Shown here one piece after another: positions 52,804 to 62,000 of a DNA stretch of 64,000 nt. Position numbers and translations under genes: made by a program. The DNA is from Pycnococcus provasolii (lineage: Eukaryota > Chlorophyta > Pseudoscourfieldiophyceae > Pseudoscourfieldiales), in contig CP150570.1 of the NCBI GenBank assembly GCA_049487715.1, positions 372,001 through 436,000 on the forward strand. Direction: 5' to 3'. The notes beneath the pieces are model-generated. The model was not told the DNA's origin and did not search any database. It worked only from the letters and a program-made list of their open reading frames with translations. Every line of letters starts with the position of its first letter. Position 1 is the first letter of the stretch.

Positions 52804-55023
52804 TCAGGTGGTGTACACGCGAAGCCACTCGAGCAGCGCATCGTCCGCCAAATAGCTCAAGCCACGCGGTGTGGTTGGCACAGTCAGAGCACCCTCATCC
52901 ACCGCGCCGCGCCAAACATCCTCCGCCAATGAAGCGACGCGACGTTGCCGATTCGACTTCAAAAATGCCGTCGCGGCGGGATCTTTCGCGGACTTGGCTT
53001 GCATCTCCTTGATGCGCTCCTGAAGATCGGGACTTGCGCCAGACTGGTGACTTCCCAAGTCAAACAGGACGTCAAAGTCGACGTGGCTGGGGTCAACCTG
53101 CGAAATGTGACCGCTGCGAATCGCACGGTGCAGACGGCCGTGCGTCCATGCTGTCAGGCCGTGAAACACGAGCAGGTCGTCGGAAGTTCCGCAGAAGTCC
53201 TTACCCGCAATAGACAAGCCAGGGTTCGGAGGAGGCTGCGCGAAAATCGCAGGCTCGGGCATCGGGGCGAGCTCCTCAGCATCGTCGGCGTCAGCGCCGA
53301 GATGCTTGCCCTCGATCGCCACGCCGCACTGCAGGCTGCTCCGATGTAGCAGAAGCAGGCCGGTGCCACTTGTCACGAGATTCCCTCCAAAGAAGACGCG
53401 GCGACGCGCGGTGAGCGTGTACGTCGTCGACGCCTCGTCAGCCTCGCTCGCGTCACCACCCGTGTCCTGCACCTGCGGCGGCGAGCAAGCCGCCATCTCA
53501 AATTCCAGCGAGTTGTCCGTCGGTCGGTTGATGACGACGCTCACCACGAGTCCTGGACGCACGTCGAGCACGAGAATCAGCGACTTGTGGAGGAACTGCA
53601 GGTCGAGAGCAACCGGCGAAGTCACCGCCAGCAGCGTGCCAGGCTGTAGTGCGAAGGGTTGCCTCGAGCGAGCGGCTGACACGGTGGAGGCGAGGGAAAC
53701 GGGGGGCAACGGCACAAGGCGTGTACGCACCCACTCGCGGAGCATGTCATCGCAGAACTGTATCGCGAGATCCCCCTCACCTTCGACGCTCGACGGTTGC
53801 GCGCGTCCAATCTTCTCGATGAGACGTTCCCATGCGCCTATGCCGTCGCCACCCTCGCACAGCTCACCCGTCGCCGCGTCGAGGCGAGGTATGCTGTCGG
53901 GATCGCGCGCCATGTCCGTGAGAGACTTGAGTAGCACCGTGGGATCGGCGGCGGCGAGATGCCACAAGCCTCTGTCCAGCTCGCCCTGCAGCTGGTCAGC
54001 TCCCCACCCGGCGTACCCGACGAATACCCAGAAGTCGTCGTGCGTCGCCAAGCCGTTGTCCACCAGCCACCTCGCATCCGCGAAGCTCGTCACGAACAGG
54101 TCCTTTAGCACACGCTTGCTCCTCTCCCTCGCCTCGGGGCTTGTCAGCGTGTGAAGCACGGTGATGTCCGCGGGAGTTGCGCCATCTGTCGGCGCCGCGG
54201 TCGTGACGAGCAGGTCCGCCATGGTGTCGCCGCCGTCTCCTGCGGCGGCTGCGGCGAACCCCTCCGTGCCAAACCTCCTCGGGTTGATTCGCAGCACGTC
54301 TTCGCTGACGCTCGACGTGAACTGCTGCGTCGTCTCCGCGGGAAGCGGCAGCCGCGACCCGTACAGTCCACCCGTCTGCACGTCCCCTCCGCACCAGATT
54401 TTGAAGTTGTCGAGCACGTACGCCGTGGGTCGGTTGAGAATGATTCCCTTGGTGAACGACTTGTCGTGTTCAAGCGCTAGGATCATGCACTTGTGAAAGT
54501 ACTGCTGTCTGAGCCCGTGTCCTCGTGTCGACGGTTCCGCTTTGGGCACGGCGGACATCACGACGCTTCCCTGCTCGAGAAGTGGCGTTTCGTACGCCCA
54601 CGACTCCAAGTCTTCTCCTTCTGGCGCGTCAGATCCTGGCGTCGTTCCGTCACCTGTGCGTTCCATCGCCACCAGCCTCGCGCGAAAGTCGCGTATGCTA
54701 TCTCGTTCCTCCTCCGGTTGGTCACCTGACGACGACGACGACGACGACGACGGGTCATCCCCCGAGTCTCCTCCTGAGCCTGAAGGTCCTGACCCTGACC
54801 CTGACGATGAAGAGCGGCAGCACACGCAAGACCTACGAATGTACGAATGTAGGGGATCCCCTACGAAATGACGCACATTATTAGCTACATATACCCTATT
54901 ATTAGCATTGCTAATAGCAGACAGTTTTGGACCACGACTGACCCGATTTGGACCCTGATAACGAATTTTATTCTGATCGACACGAACACGCAAAACAACA
55001 CCACCAAGCACCAACGGCGCCAT
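52804..55023 (-). CDS. plastid protein with two AlgH/DUF179 (UPF0301) domains
   Basis: The ATG at 55023 gives 739 residues; codons before it in frame are homopolymer-rich leader. The first about 130 residues are Ser/Arg-rich with a Ser-Gly-Pro run, as in transit peptides. Domain 1 (about 150-410) begins LLEQGSVVMSAV and has FHKCMILALEHDKSFTKGIILNRPT followed by WCGGDVQTGGLYG. Domain 2 (about 485-700) has PGTLLAVTSPVALDLQFLHK, SLILVLDVRPGLVVSVVINRPT and VFFGGNLVTSGTGLLLLHR. AlgH/YqgE proteins are widespread in bacteria and chloroplasts; molecular role unclear. A single domain is about 185 residues in bacteria. Tandem fusion is seen here. The C-terminus LADDALLEWLRVYT parallels the end of domain 1 (DDMLREWVRTRL). 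Confidence 0.8.
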   Translation of the reverse strand: MAPLVLGGVVLRVRVDQNKIRYQGPNRVSRGPKLSAISNANNRVYVANNVRHFVGDPLHSYIRRSCVCCRSSSSGSGSGPSGSGGDSGDDPSSSSSSSSGDQPEEERDSIRDFRARLVAMERTGDGTTPGSDAPEGEDLESWAYETPLLEQGSVVMSAVPKAEPSTRGHGLRQQYFHKCMILALEHDKSFTKGIILNRPTAYVLDNFKIWCGGDVQTGGLYGSRLPLPAETTQQFTSSVSEDVLRINPRRFGTEGFAAAAAGDGGDTMADLLVTTAAPTDGATPADITVLHTLTSPEARERSKRVLKDLFVTSFADARWLVDNGLATHDDFWVFVGYAGWGADQLQGELDRGLWHLAAADPTVLLKSLTDMARDPDSIPRLDAATGELCEGGDGIGAWERLIEKIGRAQPSSVEGEGDLAIQFCDDMLREWVRTRLVPLPPVSLASTVSAARSRQPFALQPGTLLAVTSPVALDLQFLHKSLILVLDVRPGLVVSVVINRPTDNSLEFEMAACSPPQVQDTGGDASEADEASTTYTLTARRRVFFGGNLVTSGTGLLLLHRSSLQCGVAIEGKHLGADADDAEELAPMPEPAIFAQPPPNPGLSIAGKDFCGTSDDLLVFHGLTAWTHGRLHRAIRSGHISQVDPSHVDFDVLFDLGSHQSGASPDLQERIKEMQAKSAKDPAATAFLKSNRQRRVASLAEDVWRGAVDEGALTVPTTPRGLSYLADDALLEWLRVYTT

Positions 55024-55803
55024 GGCCAAAAAAAAAAAAAAATGGAAAGCGCAAAGCAGGCAAAAACCCAAAAACGATATTTTGTGAATTGGAGGGGGGG
55101 GGGGGGGGGGGGACACGTGCACACGTCAGACAGTCAGGGGCTTCGGTTTGCCCCTTTTTGGGGATCCCTCTGTGCTCCATTTGGGAGAGTGGCAGCCCTG
55201 GGGCCGTTCCCCGCGGCTGGTTCCCGCGGCTCGGAAAAAATGGCCCTTGAGCTTCTTCAAGCTGGCGAATCGGCCAAGGGCCCGCTCTGGCGGAGCTCAA
55301 ACCACCTCTCCGGCACGTGGCGTTCCATCATCCGATCATCGCCTCGAATCCTCGATTGAAGCAATCCGCGCCCGCGCGGTCGCGCAGGAAATCACCTCTT
55401 TCCCGGACCTCGACAAGGGCAACGCTGCACTCTTTCCGCTCAGGGAACAGGCGGCGCATTCGCGTGGTGTTGCGACAATCTTCAGGAGAATGTCGTGGAC
55501 GATCTTGCGTGCGCTTTTATTATGGAGAAGCGCTTGACTGAAGAGGACGAGGTCTGTGGTCGAGGTCATAAAAGATCAAGTAACAAAGTCTAGGTGTCTT
55601 TCCGTGCACCAGTCGTGGCGGCTATGGCGCACGCGTCCGCGAGCGTACATTGTGTACGCACTCATAGTACTGTATGCGCCGACGGGTCCCATGGCGTATT
55701 CCGTCAAAAGGTAATTCGTTCGAACTTCTTCGAAACTCGAAAGAAGAGTACTGTACAACATAAAGGCGTAACGTGCAAGAGTGCATCCCCAAATACATAG
55801 TAC
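55024..55803. other. promoter side of AlgH-like gene with A15 and G19 runs; no gene
   Basis: A run of 15 A lies at 55028-55042 and 19 G at 55094-55112, the longest homopolymers in the window. Their flanks carry nothing recognisable. A 77-codon minus-strand frame at 55336-55569 (helical, HNKSARKIVHDILLKIV) may be a piece of the decayed element that follows but is not supported as a gene. Confidence 0.4.
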
Positions 55804-55819
55804 TAAGAAGAGGCCAGAC

Positions 55820-56059
55820 CTACCTAAGGTACCTGACCAAAGGCGGCACCAACCTGGGTCCCCTCACGAAGGGCGTGAGAAGAAGTGGAGCGTTAGTTAG
55901 TTCGAGGCCGTGAGGCGGCCCGCGGCGAGGGGTCTCCAGTAATGAAAGCGGTCGCGGCACCTCCGGCTCTTTGAGTAGCCCCCAAGGATAGGGATTGCCT
56001 AAACGCTGATGTGATTGCCAAAACCTCAAATTCCCGCCTCCGCAGTCAACGGCTGGCAT
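55820..56059 (-). CDS. small ORF at the 3' side of a decayed element, unknown
   Basis: A 79-codon frame from an ATG at 56059 lies downstream, on the same strand, of the broken ORF ending at 56131. Its composition is Pro/Leu/Arg-rich (RPLSLLETPRRGPP, LTPFVRGPRLVPPLVRYLR). The sequence between the two ORFs contains a GCCC-TTTC-GGGC hairpin at 56078-56089 and other short complementary words. No family is recognised; it could equally be a structured non-coding end of the element. Confidence 0.25.
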   Translation of the reverse strand: MPAVDCGGGNLRFWQSHQRLGNPYPWGLLKEPEVPRPLSLLETPRRGPPHGLELTNAPLLLTPFVRGPRLVPPLVRYLR

Positions 56060-56127
56060 CCGGAGAGCCGAGCCGAAGCCCTTTCGGGCACCTCACAAGG
56101 AGGCGACCACCGGGAGGGCGGGTTGGG

Positions 56128-57329
56128 TGTTTACAAAAAAACTACTTCCGGCTCATATTCGATCCAGATATCAGACCCGGGTAGAAAGTGCACCTGACGT
56201 GCGTGCCCTGCCCCCTCATCAACGATCTTGTATCTCACGATCAATCTCTTGGTCGCGCCTTGACGGAGCATTGCCACCAATGGCAGCATTATACATAAGC
56301 GCCGATGTTGATCAGGGACTGACATCGAAAAGGATGCGAGCATTTTGCGAGCCTCCCCGAGTTCCAATGCCTGCGTGGCTTTGCTAGCCTTCTTGTACAC
56401 CGCGCGAGCCACCGCGAGCAATGCCTCCGCAGCCCACGCAAGACGAGATGTTATCCCTGTCCACGGGCGAGCTACCATTGCATGCGATGCACACCTCCAG
56501 CTTGGCGTGCGGTCGACGCGCTTCCTCAAGCAGACGGCCAGCAGCGATGCTCACTGCCCCGCAGTGACCGTGGCGACCACACCGGAAGCCAACACAAGTT
56601 GTGGTGCCTTGGCTGGATTTGGAGCATCGCGTTATGGCTTTTTCGTTCGCTCGCACGTACAGCTTCCCGCACTCCGGCAGTATCTGCCCAAACACGCGAT
56701 GGAACGCCATTTCAGCTATCTTGCATCGTCCGGTGTCCTTTGCTCGATACGTACTGCACGCGTCAACCCACACTTTCAGGCACAAAGTATCTTTTGGCGA
56801 AAAGAACTTGGTCAGCGTCTCCAGGGGGCGTAACCCCTCGTCGTGCGTACTCTCAGTATACTTGCTAGCATATTTCTCGTCGTTCTCCGCAAGGACGGCA
56901 AAGTTTTCCAAAGCTCTACCTCCATCCTCGATGAACTTACCAACATCAGTGGATACCACGAGTAGGTCGTCTACGGTATACTCGGTATCAATCTGTAATG
57001 AACTCAAGTATTCCCAATCGATGCGCTCGTGCAAGTTGGCGAAGATGTTACCCTCGTCCACCGGAGACAACGTAGTGGTTCCGCAACTCGCCAAGAGGCG
57101 CGAAACCCTACCCACGCGCTCCACAAGAGCGCCAGGTGGTGCAGGGAGAGCTAAAAAGCTCCAGCACCTTGCACGATTAATGACTCCGTAAGCGTATCCG
57201 TCTGGCCTTCTCCTTGTAAGGCCAAATACGTACCAGCTGACGGAGATAGAAGGCCCAGCCCCTTGGGCTGGGTCGATGAAACATCAGACGCCATAGGCGT
57301 CGCAGCCATGTTTACAAAAAAACTACTTC
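56128..57329. repeat. identical 21-bp direct repeat at 56128-56148 and 57309-57329
   Basis: Both copies read TGTTTACAAAAAAACTAC followed by TTC on the plus strand. On the minus strand each encodes the same C-terminal residues Glu-Val-Val-Phe-Leu followed by TAA, so the repeat marks the end of two successive minus-strand ORFs 1181 bp apart. It could be a conserved inter-gene signal, a target-site or recombination repeat, or a shared C-terminal peptide. Confidence 0.8.
56131..57311 (-). pseudogene. broken ORF of an unrecognised mobile or viral-like element
   Basis: A minus-strand reading frame starts at an ATG at 57310 (MAATPMASDVSSTQPKGLG) and can be followed to a stop at 56131, but only with a shift at a T5 run near 57150, a second shift near 56635 and an in-frame TGA near 56555. 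Between the shifts the frame is well coded (DWEYLSSLQIDTEYTVDDLLVV; LVVSTDVGKFIEDGG; ETLTKFFSPKDTLCLKVWVDAC), and the last part is too (ARKMLASFSMSVPDQHRRL). It ends in Val-Val-Phe-Leu-stop. A separate frame just upstream (57440-57312) ends with the same residues within an identical 21-bp repeat, and its stop is followed by ACATGG, the start of this ORF. I recognise no domain; the multi-ORF layout suggests a transposon or endogenous viral element. Confidence 0.45.
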
Positions 57330-57440
57330 ATCTCCTCCCTTCATGATTAAGCCATCTGCCCGGCTTGAAACCCAATTTCCCCTCAACAGCGGATCCCCTC
57401 CTTCCAGATCCAAGCTAGCTTAACCCTGTACCTACAAGGG

Positions 57441-57781
57441 TATTGGGTTCATTTCTCAGCTCAACGGCACAATGCCCATCCTCGTGAGCTCCTCAAACGC
57501 AAGGTTTACGCTCCATCAGGCTAGAGCTCAAACCCCGCTACCGCTCGTATACAGACTGATTGGACTGATGAGCAACCAACCCACCCATCTTCTTCTGCCT
57601 GCAGAGAAGGAAAATGCACGCGCCCAAAACTCTACAAACCACCGCGACTGAGAGGGTGGAAGCTCCGCCTTGTTTGCCCCCCCCCTGGGCCCCTGGTTTG
57701 GGCAAACCTCCCCCCGAATCGGAATGATCGGGAATGATCATCCCCTCCCCCAGAAATCATTCTTCATCCTGAATAACTGTT
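57441..57781. other. spacer upstream of the DEAD-box helicase
   Basis: 341 nt with no supported gene. It is C-rich near 57675-57750 (CCCCCCCCTGGGCCCC) and contains several GAGCTC words. It may include the left end of the decayed element and the helicase promoter. Confidence 0.4.
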
Positions 57782-60154
57782 ATGCCGTACTTGCCTCCTC
57801 ATCTGCGCTCTAGTGGTGGTGGTGGTCCTGGTGGTTCGCCTGCTGCTGGTGGTGGTCCTGGTGGTGGTGGTGGATCAGGTGGTGGTGGTGGATCAGGTGG
57901 TGGTGGTGGATCAGGTGGTGGTGGTGGTGGTTCGCATTTTCGTGGTGATCATCCTCCTCGGGGAGGGGGAGGAAGTTCGGCGTCGCCAGGTGACTACGGT
58001 GGTGCGTTTGGAGATAACAGGTCGAGAGGGGGTCCTGGTGGTGGTGGACGAGACTTCTCACCCAGCTATGGGGGTGGTGACCCGAGGTACGACAACTCAA
58101 GAGGAGGAGGGGGACGTGGAGGAGGATACGACAATGATCGGCGTGGAGGAGGATACGGTGGTGGAGGCGATCGACGCGGCAACTACGACAACGACCGGCG
58201 AGGAGGATACGACGATCGACGAGGAGGATACGGCGGCGGAGGATACGACGACCGACGCGGGGGATACGGCGGAGGAGGAGGCCGGTCGCCGTACGACGAC
58301 CGACGAGGTTCAGGTGGAGGGGACCCGAGGTATGGAGGGGGAGCAGGACGACCGCCGTCCGCGCGGTTTGGAAGCCCAAGCCCGATGGTTGGCGACGCAC
58401 AGCCACCGTCGCCCGCACCGCCGCCAGCGCCGTCAGACATGTCAGCAGGATCGTCTCCCACGCAGCAGCACGGTGCGCCGACATCCGGACTCTTCGTCGA
58501 GTGGAGTCCCACGGAGCGCGTCAAGAACCTCACCGACGAACAGACGAACGAAATACGCAAAAGGCTCAACGTTACCGTGGATCAGAAGACGTCCGACAGC
58601 TCGAAAAGCGTCGATACGCTCGCTCGCATCGCGCCGCCCGTCGAAGGGTTCGAGGATATGGCGCTGCATCCCAACATCGTCGCGGACATTCGGTACCACG
58701 ACTACGAGCGTCCGACGCCCATCCAGGCGCAGGCGATGCCCGTGGCACTCAGCAACCGCGACATACTCGGGTGTGCCCAAACAGGAAGCGGCAAGACGGC
58801 TGCGTACAGCATTCCCATGATCCAGCACTGCATACACCTGCGCGAAGCGGCGAAGCGATCCGGCGCGAGGTTAGAGCGTGGCCCCGCAGGGCTCGTGCTG
58901 GCGCCGACGCGTGAGCTCGCGCAGCAGATCGAGCAGGAGTGCCGCGCCTTCACGCGGTCGAGCACGGGACTCGTGCGCTCGTGCATCGTCGTCGGAGGCG
59001 CCAACATGGGCGAGCAGCGCGGTGAGCTGCGCAGTGGCGTGGACATCGTCGTCGCGACGCCAGGGCGCTTCGTCGATCACCTGCAGCAGGGCAACACCAA
59101 CCTGTGGCGCGTCTCATTCGTCGTGCTCGACGAGGCGGATCGCATGCTCGACATGGGATTCGAGCCGCAGATTCGCGATGTTATGGGTGCTCTGAAGGAG
59201 CGGCCTGTGCCGCAGGACAACAAGGTGGCAGTGCAGTTGGGCAAGTCGTACCAGACGCTTCTGTTCTCCGCCACCATGCCCCCCGAGATTGAGGAGCTCG
59301 CGAACGTGTACCTCACAGATCCGGTCCAGGTGAAGGTGGGAGCTGTCTCCACACCCACGGCAAACGTGAGCCAGACGCTGCAGAAGGTTCCGCAGGAAGA
59401 GAAGCCTCCGGAGCTGCTGCAGGCGCTTATGACGGAGTACGTGCAGCTGTACCAAAACAGCGGCGGCGCAGGTACCGGGCGCTTCGAGAATGCGCCGCTT
59501 ACGATCATTTTTGTGGAGAGGAAAGCGCGGTGCGACGACATCGTCGACTTTTTGAACGAGGAGTTCGAGGCGCGGCAAGCCCAGATGGGCTTCGAACTCC
59601 GTGCGGTGGCACTTCACGGCGGGCGGGCTCAGCACGAGAGAGAGCAGGCATTGAATGACTTCACGAATAAGCGCGTTCCGATTCTGGTCGCAACGGACGT
59701 TGCGAGCCGAGGTCTCGACGTTTCCGGTGTCGCTCTCGTGGTGAACTTTGACTTGCCACAGAGCTTCGAGGATTACGTGCATCGCATCGGCCGCACGGGC
59801 CGAGCAGGCACGATTGGCAAGGCTGTGAGTTTCTACACCGACCGCGACAGCTTCGTGGTGGTTCAGGTGAAGCGCGCATTGGCAGAATTGGAGGCTGGCA
59901 ACGTGCACGCCTTTCAGACGGGAAAGGCTGCACGTCAGAAGGAGAAGGAGGACAAGGAGGCTTTCCGCGCGGCGGTGGCAAACGGCGGTGCGGCACCTCG
60001 TCCAGCTGCGGATGGCGACGCTCCTCCGATGGCTGGCAGCGGCGTGCAGATCTTGGACGAAAAGCTGAAGCACTTGGCGCTCTTCCAGAATTCTCCCAAC
60101 GTCGCCGGCGGTGGCAGTGGCGGTGGTGCGGCGGACGACGCGTGGGACGACTAG
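57782..60154 (+). CDS. DED1: Ded1/DDX3-type DEAD-box RNA helicase with Gly-rich N-terminus
   Basis: An ATP-dependent RNA helicase that unwinds 5' leaders in translation initiation. 790 residues from the ATG at 57782 (MPYLPPHLR). The first 200 residues are Gly/Asp/Arg/Tyr-rich (GGGGSGGGG repeats, then DDRRGGYGGGG), an RGG-like RNA-binding and phase-separating region. The helicase core shows the Q motif (YERPTPIQAQAMPVALSNRD), motif I AQTGSGKTAAY, Ia PTRELAQQ, GG, Ib TPGR, II LDEADRMLDMGFEPQIR, III SATMP, then VATDVASRGLDVSGV (V) and HRIGRTGRAG (VI). The C-terminus is Gly-rich and ends DDAWDD, a variant of the DDX3 tail. An upstream Gly tract is the major difference from land-plant homologues. 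Confidence 0.95.
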   Translation: MPYLPPHLRSSGGGGPGGSPAAGGGPGGGGGSGGGGGSGGGGGSGGGGGGSHFRGDHPPRGGGGSSASPGDYGGAFGDNRSRGGPGGGGRDFSPSYGGGDPRYDNSRGGGGRGGGYDNDRRGGGYGGGGDRRGNYDNDRRGGYDDRRGGYGGGGYDDRRGGYGGGGGRSPYDDRRGSGGGDPRYGGGAGRPPSARFGSPSPMVGDAQPPSPAPPPAPSDMSAGSSPTQQHGAPTSGLFVEWSPTERVKNLTDEQTNEIRKRLNVTVDQKTSDSSKSVDTLARIAPPVEGFEDMALHPNIVADIRYHDYERPTPIQAQAMPVALSNRDILGCAQTGSGKTAAYSIPMIQHCIHLREAAKRSGARLERGPAGLVLAPTRELAQQIEQECRAFTRSSTGLVRSCIVVGGANMGEQRGELRSGVDIVVATPGRFVDHLQQGNTNLWRVSFVVLDEADRMLDMGFEPQIRDVMGALKERPVPQDNKVAVQLGKSYQTLLFSATMPPEIEELANVYLTDPVQVKVGAVSTPTANVSQTLQKVPQEEKPPELLQALMTEYVQLYQNSGGAGTGRFENAPLTIIFVERKARCDDIVDFLNEEFEARQAQMGFELRAVALHGGRAQHEREQALNDFTNKRVPILVATDVASRGLDVSGVALVVNFDLPQSFEDYVHRIGRTGRAGTIGKAVSFYTDRDSFVVVQVKRALAELEAGNVHAFQTGKAARQKEKEDKEAFRAAVANGGAAPRPAADGDAPPMAGSGVQILDEKLKHLALFQNSPNVAGGGSGGGAADDAWDD

Positions 60155-60506
60155 AGAAGAAGAGAGAGACAGACAGACAGACAGACATGTCGCTAATCTC
60201 GAGAAAAGGAAAAACTAGACAGCTAGAATACTGAATACGTATGAAAGGTACCCCGTACATATAAAGTTCTATTATCAGTATGTCATTTTAATAAGACACC
60301 GACAGACATCGCTTGAAACGAAACGAAACAATCCAAAATCACTAAACAAAACGCCGTGTGTGACACGGCAGATCACACGTCTCCGATGAAAGTTCCTCCA
60401 GACATATAGGACACGTCGAGCACACGTCGTCGGACATGGTGGACTCTGGCGTTTCTGCTGCAACACAAAAAAAAAGTATCCGCCGAATACATGCATATGT
60501 GGGTGA
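60155..60506. other. convergent 3'-3' spacer
   Basis: 352 nt. It contains an AGAC microsatellite at 60163-60186 and an A9 run at 60468-60476. No gene is seen. Confidence 0.5.
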
Positions 60507-61430
60507 TCAATGTCTGTCACTCGCGGTGTGGATCGCGCAACACACAACCAGCATTGCGAACTGGAACACGGCCTGATGACCTGAACTCATGCGTACGTTT
60601 GCCAACATTCCGATCACGCTCAGTGTGAATAGCACACGATTCTCCACCGCCAGCTCCGACACGAGGAGCGTGCCTGGAACCGCCCAAATGACGAAGGGAG
60701 GAATGTAGAGAAGAATCGCGACGAGGGGCGAGATGATCTTCTTGAACTTGAGGGTGTGGATGAACACGCCGATAGTCAGGTTGTATCCTCCTCCGAGCAT
60801 GACCGCGTAGGACAGCCACCGGTGCCATGACGTCAGGCCTCGCACGAACGCCACGTAGTTCACGAAATACCCCAACATGTGCTTCCCGAGGATGTACGCC
60901 ACCTTTGTAACGTACGCCGAAGTCTGCATCAGGCGCGCGTTCTTCTCCGTTGTCGTATCGTTTCGGATCTCTTGGTCCGAGGATCGCTTCTGCACGAAGG
61001 ACGTCTTGGGGAAGAAGGGACGTATCGCGTGGTACGGGAAGAAGACGAACGCGAGCTCCACCGCGGTGCCCTTTGTCCACTCGGCGAGACAAGGTGTGTT
61101 CTGCACGCTGGCGTATATGGAGACGATCACGAAGAACGCGTTCTCGGCAACGAATGCCCGCGATATCGTCCCCCGATCAGAGAAGTAGTTCTGCTTATCC
61201 TTGCGACTCAAGAATCGAAACGAACGAAACGCGACGCCCGTCTGGATCAGGCCGTGGCACAGAAGAGCGCACATACGACAGCCATAGTAAGGATCGGATA
61301 CGAAGGTATCGCGCTCCACCGCCAGCATAAGGCGTGCCATGTCGACCCAATTGAACAGGTACAACAGACCCACGACACGATGCGCCCTGAAGTCACGACG
61401 AACCCAGAATCGAATCCATTCTTCAAACAT
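60507..61430 (-). CDS. multi-pass membrane protein, unknown
   Basis: The ATG at 61430 gives 307 residues. The frame stays open to 61634 with a hydrophobic stretch (FVLLHTLFVSLVVVPASCAVL) but no ATG, so an upstream exon or start is possible. About five to six membrane helices are visible, for example AFFVIVSIYASVQN, AVELAFVFFPYHAIRPFF, LSYAVMLGGGYNLTIGVFIH, ISPLVAILLYIPPFVIWAVPG, and the C-terminal FQFAMLVVCCAIHT. Amphipathic basic stretches separate them. No family is recognised; a role in lipid or ion handling cannot be inferred. It converges on the helicase. Confidence 0.6.
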   Translation of the reverse strand: MFEEWIRFWVRRDFRAHRVVGLLYLFNWVDMARLMLAVERDTFVSDPYYGCRMCALLCHGLIQTGVAFRSFRFLSRKDKQNYFSDRGTISRAFVAENAFFVIVSIYASVQNTPCLAEWTKGTAVELAFVFFPYHAIRPFFPKTSFVQKRSSDQEIRNDTTTEKNARLMQTSAYVTKVAYILGKHMLGYFVNYVAFVRGLTSWHRWLSYAVMLGGGYNLTIGVFIHTLKFKKIISPLVAILLYIPPFVIWAVPGTLLVSELAVENRVLFTLSVIGMLANVRMSSGHQAVFQFAMLVVCCAIHTASDRH

Positions 61431-62000
61431 CACCACGTCTGATAAACGCCACACTCGCGTGCGCACGCGTGGATCGGGACCCTTGTCAGGGATTTGCGAA
61501 TGTACCACACAGCTAATGTACCACACACACCGCAGCAGCACACCCAACCTCGCTAGAACAGCACACGAAGCAGGCACCACAACTAGTGAAACGAAAAGAG
61601 TATGAAGCAGGACGAAGCAGGCGAAGCAGGCCAAAGAAACACAAGGGGAAGGGACGTTTTTTTCTCTACCTAACCCCGAATGAATTGAATTCCATCTTTC
61701 TTTCTCCCTGGGCTTGTTTTCTTTCTAACCCCCAATCCATCCTTATCTTTTTCGTTCGCCGCTTCTGAGCGCTCCTTTTTCGCAACAGTATCCGGGAAGC
61801 CGCCTTCATCCTCGCCTTCATCCTCCCTTCGTCCTCGTCCTCTCACACGTGGAACACGTCGCTGGCCAGCTGCCTTGTGTTGTTAGCCTCTTTAAAGGTG
61901 CCTCCTTTCTAATCTTGCTCGCCTACGTTTTGTTTATTTTATCTTATTTTGTTTAATTTTCTTACTGGTACTCATAGATAGATAGATATCTCTTCCCGTT
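61431..62000. other. divergent spacer with CCTAACCC words
   Basis: 570 nt. CCTAACCCC at 61668-61676 and CTAACCCCCAA at 61724-61734 are degenerate telomere-like words on the minus strand. It is otherwise rich in C/T with a TAGATAGATAGAT word just before 62000. No separate gene is supported. Confidence 0.5.

Noticed and set aside
57550-57580. CTGATGAG word resembling a hammerhead ribozyme core
   Set aside because: The required GAAA and matching helices were not found nearby.
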